This document shows, in pieces, positions 6,313 through 12,708 of a stretch of 12,708 nucleotides of DNA (the stretch's first letter is position 1; the number at the start of each line of letters is the position of its first letter). Under the pieces are notes generated by a model, which was not told the DNA's origin, did not search any database, and saw only the letters and a program-made list of their open reading frames with translations. Both the position numbers and the translations under genes were made by a program. Source of the DNA: an uncultured Treponema sp. (GTDB lineage: Bacteria > Spirochaetota > Spirochaetia > Treponematales > Treponemataceae); contig CAKZZO010000071.1 in the NCBI GenBank assembly GCA_937885175.1, positions 1-12,708 on the forward strand, read 5' to 3'.

Positions 6313-8004
6313 ATGAGTGATATTTCAGTATTACAGACAGAACGGTATAAGTATCAGCCAGAAGTTCCCGAGATTCTCAAAGAAGATGTTTCTAAAGTTC
6401 AGATAAAGACTGGTGATGCTGTCGTTCCTGAAAAAGATGCGGAAAGCATTAAAGAAGCATACCCTCAGACATACGGCATGCCTATCGTCACCTTTGTTGA
6501 AGGAAAAAATGATTTTGCCACCAAGCCCCACCGCACAGGCATTCTTTTGAGCGGCGGTCAGGCACCGGGCGGACACAATGTGATTTGCGGTCTCTTTGAC
6601 GGACTAAAGGCTGCTAATCCTGAATCAGAACTCTTTGGTTTTCATTTAGGGCCGGGCGGACTTGTTGCAAATGATTATGAAGTGCTCACCGCCGACCGCA
6701 TCAATCAGTACCGCAACACAGGCGGATTTGACATGATTGGAAGCGGACGCACCAAGATTGAAACAAGCGAACAGATTGAAGCCGCCATCAAAAATGTTAC
6801 GGATTTGCGTCTGGACTCGCTGGTTATTGTTGGCGGCGATGACTCAAACACAAACGCAGCATTTTTGGCAGAACAGTTCAAGCAGCGCAATCTGCCGGTA
6901 CAGGTAATCGGTGTTCCCAAGACCATTGACGGCGACTTAAAGAATGAATATATCGAAACCAGTTTTGGCTTTGACACCGCTACAAAGGTGTATGCAGAAG
7001 TCATCGGAAACCTTGCCCGCGACACCGCGTCCGCAAAAAAATACTGGAACTTCGTCAAACTGATGGGACGTTCCGCCAGCCATATCGCGCTGGAAGTCGG
7101 CCTGCAGGTACATCCCAACGTCACCCTCATTGGCGAGGAAATCAAGGCCAACAATTCTACGCTGCAGGAAATTCTCTTTAACATCTGCCATGTCATCGCA
7201 CACCGCGCGGCTAACGGAGAAAATTTCGGCATCGTTCTGATTCCAGAAGGCATTGTCGAATTCATCCCGGAGACAGAAAACCTGATTCAGGAACTGAACC
7301 ACTGCTGGGGCGACTACGAAAAAGTCTTTACGGCGCTCACTACGCTGGATTCAAAAAAACGCTGGCTCATCAACAAGATTTCCCAGCAGGCATATTACAC
7401 TCTTGACCAGTTGCCCGACGAAATTGCGGAACAGTTTCTTGGTCTGCGTGACCCCCATGGAAACATCATGGTTTCTCAGATTGAAACGGAAAAACTCTTC
7501 ATCTATATGATTCGCGACTATCTTGCCAGTATGGAAGCGGCAGGTACCTACAACGGTAAATTTGCCCCCCTTTCCATGTTCTATGGCTACGAAGGACGCG
7601 CAGTTCCTCCCAGCAATTTTGACGCAAACTACTGTTACTCTCTGGGAAAAACGGCTTTTATGCTGATTGCAAACGGACTTACCGGCTATATCGCCAACGT
7701 GCGCAATCTTGCAAAACCTGTTTCCCAATGGACGGCGGGCGGCATTCCCCTTACGATGATGATGAACATGGAAGAACGCAAGGGAAAGATGGTTCCTGTC
7801 ATTGCAAAGTCACTGGTAGACTTAAAGGGGGCTCCCTACAAGGAATTGGTGGCAAACCGCTTTAACTGGGCAAACAAGACTTCCTACGTCTACCCGGGTC
7901 CGATTCAGTATTTTGGTCCAAAAGAAATCAGCAACGGCATAACGGAAACGCTGCGTCTGGAAGAAATCGTTCGCGAAAAGAAAGCACAAAAGGCACAGGA
8001 ATAG
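6313..8004 (+). CDS. pfp: Pyrophosphate-dependent 6-phosphofructokinase, long form
   Basis: A 563-aa cytoplasmic glycolytic enzyme that phosphorylates fructose 6-phosphate with PPi instead of ATP, in a reversible reaction. Its length and N-terminal extension match the long clade shared by spirochaetes and the plant PFP beta subunit. Phosphoryl-donor motifs are G-G-Q-A-P-G-G-H-N (81-89) and G-G-D-D-S (174-178); Asp177 replaces the Gly found in ATP-dependent enzymes. The catalytic segment is P-K-T-I-D-G-D-L (202-209), with Lys203 in place of the Gly of ATP enzymes. Both changes mark PPi use. K-L-M-G-R (249-253) is the sugar-phosphate-binding turn. It is first in a probable four-gene operon, 12 nt before the protease gene. 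The start ATG is poorly supplied with a ribosome-binding site. Confidence 0.95.
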   Translation: MSDISVLQTERYKYQPEVPEILKEDVSKVQIKTGDAVVPEKDAESIKEAYPQTYGMPIVTFVEGKNDFATKPHRTGILLSGGQAPGGHNVICGLFDGLKAANPESELFGFHLGPGGLVANDYEVLTADRINQYRNTGGFDMIGSGRTKIETSEQIEAAIKNVTDLRLDSLVIVGGDDSNTNAAFLAEQFKQRNLPVQVIGVPKTIDGDLKNEYIETSFGFDTATKVYAEVIGNLARDTASAKKYWNFVKLMGRSASHIALEVGLQVHPNVTLIGEEIKANNSTLQEILFNICHVIAHRAANGENFGIVLIPEGIVEFIPETENLIQELNHCWGDYEKVFTALTTLDSKKRWLINKISQQAYYTLDQLPDEIAEQFLGLRDPHGNIMVSQIETEKLFIYMIRDYLASMEAAGTYNGKFAPLSMFYGYEGRAVPPSNFDANYCYSLGKTAFMLIANGLTGYIANVRNLAKPVSQWTAGGIPLTMMMNMEERKGKMVPVIAKSLVDLKGAPYKELVANRFNWANKTSYVYPGPIQYFGPKEISNGITETLRLEEIVREKKAQKAQE

Positions 8005-8016
8005 CAGGAAAGCACA

Positions 8017-9288
8017 ATGAAATTATACTCACGGCGGCATCTCGTCCGCGCTCTGATAACGGGCATTGCAATCGGAAGCTTTGCCGCTCTGGCAGTTTCT
8101 TTTTCTCTGAACAAGCAGCAGGCAGAGGCTGAGAAAATAGGGGAAAGTCTTGCCATCAAGACAGCAGAAAACGAACCTCAGGAAGCATTGGATGCAGCAG
8201 AATCAATCGGTACGGATTCTACCGTCCTTCCCGCCGCCACAAAATCTTCCCCGGATGTCATCTACACCCAAGACGAGCAGCAGAATATTTCTGTCTACGA
8301 AAAATGCAATGAAGCCGTTGTAAACATTACCACTCAGGTGATGGGCGTAAACTGGTTTTTGGAGCCCATTGTGCAGGACGGAGGTTCTGGTTCAGGCTCA
8401 ATCATCGACAAGCGCGGCTATGTGGTGACGAACGTGCATGTCATTTCAAATGCCAGCAAAATCACCATTGCCCTTGCGGACGGCTCCGCCTATGAGGGAA
8501 ACATCATCGGTCAGGACGTGGAAAGCGACATTGCCGTGCTTAAATTTGACCCGCCCAAAAACGTGGAGTTAAAAACCATTGATTTTGGCGACAGCGAAAA
8601 ACTGAAAGTCGGTCAAAAGGTCATTGCCATCGGAAACCCCTTCGCTTTGGAACGCACCATGACTACAGGCATTATCTCTGGCCTTGGCCGTCCGATTCAG
8701 GAAAGCAAGAATGTCATCATCCGCAACATGATTCAGACAGACGCGGCCATCAACCCGGGAAATTCAGGCGGTCCGCTTTTGGACACAAACGGCAAGATGG
8801 TTGGCATCAACACCATGATAATCTCAAATTCAGGATCTTCTGCTGGCGTAGGCTTTGCCGTTCCCGTTTCCACTGCCCGCCGCGTGGTAAATGACTTGCT
8901 CCAGTTTGGCAAAGTAAACCGTGGCGTTATCAACATCGTGCCAGTGCAGATGACTTCTTCTATCGCTCAGTATGCAGGTCTGGGAATCAGCACGGGCATT
9001 CTGGTCAGTTCCGTAGAAAAAGGAAGCGGAGCAGAACGCGGTGGCATTCGTGGCGGAAACAAGGCCGTACAGTACGGGAGCCGCTGGAATCCCACTACCA
9101 TTTATCTTGGCGGAGACATCATCATCGGCATAGACAACATTACCATCCGAACATACGCAGACTACACAAGCGCACTGGAAAGCAAGCGTCCTGGCGACAG
9201 CGTAACCGTAACCGTGTGGAGAGACGGAAAGTCACACAAACTGAAAGTCACTTTGGACAATGCAGAAAACTCCAGTACCACATTGTAG
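8017..9288 (+). CDS. htrA: HtrA/Deg-type serine protease with one PDZ domain, membrane-anchored
   Basis: A 423-aa S1C-family protease for quality control of exported proteins. One hydrophobic segment (about 10-30) after a basic start, with no clear cleavage site, should anchor it to the inner membrane facing the periplasm. A low-complexity Ala/Glu/Ser stretch (about 32-85) follows. The trypsin-like domain (about 92-280) has the full triad: His141 in T-N-V-H-V, Asp171 in S-D-I-A-V-L, Ser250 in P-G-N-S-G-G-P. A single C-terminal PDZ domain (about 290-415) contains G-G-D-I-I-I-G-I-D. One PDZ plus an anchor is the DegS layout rather than the two-PDZ DegP layout, but an activating role like DegS is not shown. 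AGGAAA at 8006-8011 gives good start support. The next gene encodes an exported lipase-barrel protein, a plausible client. Confidence 0.92.
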   Translation: MKLYSRRHLVRALITGIAIGSFAALAVSFSLNKQQAEAEKIGESLAIKTAENEPQEALDAAESIGTDSTVLPAATKSSPDVIYTQDEQQNISVYEKCNEAVVNITTQVMGVNWFLEPIVQDGGSGSGSIIDKRGYVVTNVHVISNASKITIALADGSAYEGNIIGQDVESDIAVLKFDPPKNVELKTIDFGDSEKLKVGQKVIAIGNPFALERTMTTGIISGLGRPIQESKNVIIRNMIQTDAAINPGNSGGPLLDTNGKMVGINTMIISNSGSSAGVGFAVPVSTARRVVNDLLQFGKVNRGVINIVPVQMTSSIAQYAGLGISTGILVSSVEKGSGAERGGIRGGNKAVQYGSRWNPTTIYLGGDIIIGIDNITIRTYADYTSALESKRPGDSVTVTVWRDGKSHKLKVTLDNAENSSTTL

Positions 9289-9300
9289 TACGGAAAAAAC

Positions 9301-11490
9301 ATGAACATCAAAAGCATTTTTTGCCTGTCATTTTTTGCGCTCTCCTGCCTGCCGCTTTTTGCCAAACCCGTTGAGTTTCCTGTTTCCGGTCTCTTTACCC
9401 GCGAGCCGGAACCCATTCCCACCGTTATTGACTGGGATGAAGGTCAGTTTGGCAAAAGACCAACCACGGAATACAATCATTCCATTGCCCGTATTGCCTG
9501 CCTGCTTTCGGAAGTTTCCTATCTGCGGGTGCGGCCTGAATGGTCTGATGCCCGCTCCCAAACCCTGCTTCTGATGGGCATAAAGCCAGAGGATATTGAA
9601 TATCATTACGAACTGAACTACAAGGATCCCGTGTGGGGCTACGACCAGTGTGCCTTTACGCTGGCAAAAAAAGAAATCAATTCCGCCACAGGAAAACGCA
9701 CGCTGATTTTCATACTGATTCGCGGAACTCCCAACGAGGCAACGGAATGGATTTCCAATTTTGACATCGGCAACAACACGAAAGACGGCGAAGTCTTGCA
9801 CCGTGGCTTTTTAAAGACTTCCCTCCAGATTGAAACCGCCCTGCTGAGTTACCTCATAAAAAACAAGATTCAGCCGTCAGATGCCTACTACCTCATTACC
9901 GGGCACAGCCGTGGAGCGGCAGTCTCCAACATGCTGGCGGCAAACCTTTCCCGCAACCCCCAGTTCAACAGCAAAGACATGTACGTGTATACCTTTGCAT
10001 CTCCCAATGTGACGACTGACCCGGAATATGGGGATGAAAAATACAATTTCATCTGGAACATCGTCAATGCGGAAGACATTGTGCCCACCGTTCCCCTTTC
10101 CCGCGACCGCTGGAACTATCACAAATACGGTCATGTACTCACTCTGGTAAACGCCTGGAATATTGACTCAGACAAGTACTGGAAGGACTTGTACCCCCGC
10201 ATGAACAAGTATTACGTGGACTTTATTAAACGTGATTACGCTCCCTTTAAAATCGGTCCCTTTGCGCCGATTCAGGTTACCCGCTTTCTGACCTATTTTT
10301 ATTCAAATGTAGATAAGTATTACGGAAAAATCCTCGGTCTGAACAAGATTGTCAAAAAAATCATGTGGAAAGTCTTTCCCGCCGATGATGAAGATCCGCC
10401 GCAAAAAGAAGAAGAAGACTCAAAGGCAGAAAGCGAACCAGAGCCAGAAAAAGATGAGGAAAAGTCAAAATCACTAGGCGAAAACATCCTTGACTGGCTC
10501 AACAATTCCACTGACGGTCTCATAACCTACACCATGGAAGCCTTTCTGGACATGCATGCAAATGAATCCTATCTGGCATGGATGCTGGCAGGCGATGAAA
10601 ACGAAATCTTCTCTGAACTGGGAAGCACGCAAATGCTGATAAACGGCAGTTTTGAATGTGCTGTTTTTGACAAGGACAATAATGTGCTTGCCCGGGCAAA
10701 GGACAGCCGCGTGTATTACTCATCCATACATGCCCCCCTTGCCGCCATGCAGATTCGCGGACACTTACTGACCATCGGTTTTTCTGCCAACGCTGACTTT
10801 ACCCTGGTACTCTATCGGGGAAGCATTGCCCCCAGCCCTGTTTCCATTCAAATTGAGCAGTATTCGGCAAGCGGACAGATTCTTTCCACTACGGAAAAGC
10901 AAAGAATCGGCCTCCACAAATGCATTGCCTACAAGGTAAAAGCCGGAAAAATTCTTCTGGACGCATCTGCCGCAGACATTGAAAAAATCAAGGGTGCCGA
11001 AAAAAGAAAGGCAATCCGCGATGGAGATATAGGAACTGCATGGAATTGTATGCTCCAGCCTGAAATACATATCAATACAGATGCAAGTTTTGGCTTTGGC
11101 TTACTGGCAGGCACCCAAATGATTTACGGCTCTGCCCTGCTGAATTTGAACCCCAACAAAATCAACCGTTCCCTTACCTTGAGTACAGGCATCGGCAGCC
11201 AGCAGAATATCGTAGGCCCGCTTATGCTGCATGCAGACGCATGGTGCCGTTTTATCTGGGACTTTGACAATGATTCCCAAGTCTATTATGTACCCGCCCT
11301 CAGGCTGACCCTTGCCCTCCGTCCGCGACACCGCTGGCAGATTTTTGCAGGCCCCGTCTTTGACTTCCACATCGACGGTCACAATGACGGTGCCTTTGAT
11401 TCTGCCATCACACCAAAAAAGATGGGTGCAATCCACTTTGGCGACAGCGTAGAAGCCATTCCCAGCATTCAGTTTGGCATGCGTTTTTAA
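9301..11490 (+). CDS. Exported class-3 lipase-like hydrolase with C-terminal predicted outer-membrane beta-barrel
   Basis: A 729-aa protein with a signal peptide (cut probably after L-F-A, residue 21). Residues about 55-290 look like a class-3 lipase alpha/beta-hydrolase: F-I-L-I-R-G-T for the oxyanion region (137-143), nucleophile elbow G-H-S-R-G (201-205, Ser203), and Asp259 in N-A-E-D-I-V-P. His278 follows soon after, but the catalytic His may be His419 in D-M-H-A-N-E-S-Y, matching the D-H-x(4)-Y pattern of related lipases. If so, the very acidic Glu/Lys/Pro-rich segment (361-392) is an insertion inside the enzyme. Residues about 443-560 look like a beta-sandwich. The last 145 residues alternate in amphipathic strands and end in Q-F-G-M-R-F, with the terminal Phe typical of barrel proteins. 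It is probably surface or outer-membrane located. Substrate is unknown; phospholipid or triglyceride esters are plausible. Confidence 0.75.
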   Translation: MNIKSIFCLSFFALSCLPLFAKPVEFPVSGLFTREPEPIPTVIDWDEGQFGKRPTTEYNHSIARIACLLSEVSYLRVRPEWSDARSQTLLLMGIKPEDIEYHYELNYKDPVWGYDQCAFTLAKKEINSATGKRTLIFILIRGTPNEATEWISNFDIGNNTKDGEVLHRGFLKTSLQIETALLSYLIKNKIQPSDAYYLITGHSRGAAVSNMLAANLSRNPQFNSKDMYVYTFASPNVTTDPEYGDEKYNFIWNIVNAEDIVPTVPLSRDRWNYHKYGHVLTLVNAWNIDSDKYWKDLYPRMNKYYVDFIKRDYAPFKIGPFAPIQVTRFLTYFYSNVDKYYGKILGLNKIVKKIMWKVFPADDEDPPQKEEEDSKAESEPEPEKDEEKSKSLGENILDWLNNSTDGLITYTMEAFLDMHANESYLAWMLAGDENEIFSELGSTQMLINGSFECAVFDKDNNVLARAKDSRVYYSSIHAPLAAMQIRGHLLTIGFSANADFTLVLYRGSIAPSPVSIQIEQYSASGQILSTTEKQRIGLHKCIAYKVKAGKILLDASAADIEKIKGAEKRKAIRDGDIGTAWNCMLQPEIHINTDASFGFGLLAGTQMIYGSALLNLNPNKINRSLTLSTGIGSQQNIVGPLMLHADAWCRFIWDFDNDSQVYYVPALRLTLALRPRHRWQIFAGPVFDFHIDGHNDGAFDSAITPKKMGAIHFGDSVEAIPSIQFGMRF

Positions 11491-11517
11491 GGCACACAGA
11501 GACAAAGGGCAAAAAAA

Positions 11518-12621
11518 GTGGACAAGAAAAACATAACGATTTTATGCAAGGTGGTGGACAATTTTGGAGACATAGGATTTGTCTATCGCCTTGCCCGCGC
11601 CCTTACCCAAGAAGACACAAGCCTGCACCTGCGCCTGATAGTGAGCGATTTAGCCTCCTTTGCTGCCCTTGCACCGGAAGTAGACGCGACAAAAGACGAG
11701 CAGACCTCCTATGGCTGGCAGATTTTTAACTGGAATGCCGATGAAACAGGCAGACGAGCCTTCAGGCAAAATCCACCCGCCATCATCCTGGAATGCTTTC
11801 AGTGCGGCCGCCCAGACTGGCTGGAAGACATACTCTTTGACAAGGCCGCCAGACCAGACGATATTGTACAGATTATAAACATTGACTATCTGACTGCCGA
11901 AGACTATGCCGATGACTTTCACCTATTAAAAAGCGGCACCCGAAGCCCACGGGTAAAAAAAATCAATTTTATGCCGGGCTTTACGGACAAAACAGGCGGT
12001 CTGATTTTGGACAGGGATTTTGTAAAAGCAAGAAAAACAAATTCTTCCTATCAGACAGATGTCTTTACCCTGGTCTTTTTCAGTTATGAGCGGAACTGCA
12101 TGCCTGTTGTAAAAGCATTGGAAGCCTTTCAGACCCAGACAGGTCAAAAAGTACGTCTGCTGCTCGCGGCAGGAAAAAGCCACGCCCCCTTTATGAATGC
12201 ATGGAAAAAGGCAGGTAAGCCGTTCATCGTAGAAAGCCTTTCCTTTTTGCCTCAGGAAGCATGGGATGCCCTGCTCTGCCACAGCGACTTTAACTTTGTG
12301 CGCGGCGAGGACTCTTTGAGCCGAGCATGCCTTTCTGGCATTCCCTTTGTCTGGCAGGCCTACATTCAGGAGCAAGACTATCATCTGGTAAAACTATCCG
12401 CCTTAAATCAACGGCTTCGCCCCTACCTTGCCCCACCCCTCTTTTCCGCTTACGATGCATACACCCGCGCCTACAATGTGGAAAAAGACCAGACAGACGC
12501 GTTGCTGCAAGTGCTTTTGGCTGCAAAAGATATGAAGAAAGGATTTTCACGCTTTGCGGATGATTTGATTGCAAAGGGTAATCTGGCAACGCACTTACTG
12601 AACTGGATTTCCACCCTCTAG
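11518..12621 (+). CDS. earP: EF-P arginine rhamnosyltransferase EarP
   Basis: A 367-aa cytoplasmic glycosyltransferase (formerly DUF2331) that attaches rhamnose from dTDP-beta-L-rhamnose to an arginine of elongation factor P, which helps ribosomes pass polyproline stretches. The N-terminal signature V-V-D-N-F-G-D-I-G-F (12-21) carries two acidic residues, Asp14 and Asp18, at the positions implicated in acceptor activation. The C-terminal nucleotide-sugar site F-V-R-G-E-D-S (260-266) with the following P-F-V-W-Q-A-Y matches the family. Length is normal. Start: GTG 11518 with AGGG at 11506-11509, spaced 8 nt; no earlier in-frame ATG competes. It sits 27 nt behind the lipase gene, probably last in the operon. 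Neither efp nor rmlABCD is visible. The stop is only 2 bp from the right-hand 53-bp repeat. Confidence 0.9.
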   Translation: MDKKNITILCKVVDNFGDIGFVYRLARALTQEDTSLHLRLIVSDLASFAALAPEVDATKDEQTSYGWQIFNWNADETGRRAFRQNPPAIILECFQCGRPDWLEDILFDKAARPDDIVQIINIDYLTAEDYADDFHLLKSGTRSPRVKKINFMPGFTDKTGGLILDRDFVKARKTNSSYQTDVFTLVFFSYERNCMPVVKALEAFQTQTGQKVRLLLAAGKSHAPFMNAWKKAGKPFIVESLSFLPQEAWDALLCHSDFNFVRGEDSLSRACLSGIPFVWQAYIQEQDYHLVKLSALNQRLRPYLAPPLFSAYDAYTRAYNVEKDQTDALLQVLLAAKDMKKGFSRFADDLIAKGNLATHLLNWISTL

Positions 12622-12623
12622 TC

Positions 12624-12676
12624 CAGGGCAAACGCATTATAATCCATTCACACGTAAGACAAAAAGGGCACAGGTA
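12624..12676 (-). repeat. Right copy of 53-bp inverted repeat
   Basis: The reverse complement of this stretch equals bases 1-53 except at one position. It begins 2 bp after the earP stop. The promoter-like TATAAT in the orientation of the left copy points back into earP here, so a transcript from it would be antisense; ATTATAAT (12636-12643) is palindromic and can also be read outward. The 32 bp beyond it (12677-12708) show only a 6-bp direct repeat GAGTCC (12680-12685 and 12703-12708) and no gene. No terminator-like GC hairpin was found after earP. Confidence 0.9.
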
Positions 12677-12708
12677 AAAGAGTCCCAGCAAAAACGAAAA
12701 ATGAGTCC

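Noticed and set aside
6705..7265. 186-aa minus-strand open frame inside pfp
   Set aside because: Antisense to the conserved PFP core, Ser/Arg/Cys-rich composition typical of shadow frames, no domain recognised.
12290..12691. 133-aa minus-strand frame starting at TTG beyond the right repeat
   Set aside because: Most of it is antisense to earP, with no ribosome-binding site and no known domain; only the repeat-encoded part is of interest and is reported separately.
12622..12708. Rho-independent terminator after earP
   Set aside because: No GC-rich stem followed by a T-run; the repeat itself does not fold into a stable hairpin.

Overview
The window most likely comes from a host-associated spirochaete of the genus Treponema. 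The signs are the treponemal-style lipoprotein signals (Cys near residue 20 after F/S/A), the long PPi-dependent phosphofructokinase, the PotD-type polyamine lipoprotein, and Leu/Phe-rich signal peptides beside periplasmic and outer-membrane proteins. The genus is an inference from protein character; no 16S or other marker RNA gene is present. No tRNA, rRNA, CRISPR array, transposase or phage gene was seen. Coding density is very high, and no gap between genes exceeds about 130 bases.

Left part (1-3581): a 53-bp repeat with a promoter-like TATAAT box, then a polyamine-binding lipoprotein (potD). Close behind, on the same strand, is a soluble PAS-GGDEF-EAL protein for c-di-GMP turnover. A small lipoprotein with a glucosaminidase-type peptidoglycan hydrolase domain converges on it from the minus strand, and the two coding regions overlap by 23 bp.

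Middle part (3582-6312): from an AT-rich divergent promoter region runs a tight cluster of radC-family gene, secreted PEGA-domain protein and cardiolipin synthase. Both junctions are 4-bp ATGA overlaps, so translation is probably coupled. A 78-bp gap follows, with a promoter candidate for the next group.

Right part (6313-12621): four same-strand genes with gaps of 12, 12 and 27 nt form a probable operon. They are PPi-dependent phosphofructokinase, a membrane-anchored HtrA-type serine protease with one PDZ domain, a large class-3 lipase-like protein ending in a predicted outer-membrane beta-barrel, and EarP, the EF-P arginine rhamnosyltransferase.

Beyond earP, a second copy of the 53-bp repeat lies in inverted orientation (12624-12676, one mismatch), so the whole gene set is bracketed by inverted repeats. 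The most noteworthy observations are this bracket, the lipase/barrel fusion, the potD/c-di-GMP gene pairing, and earP without an adjacent efp.
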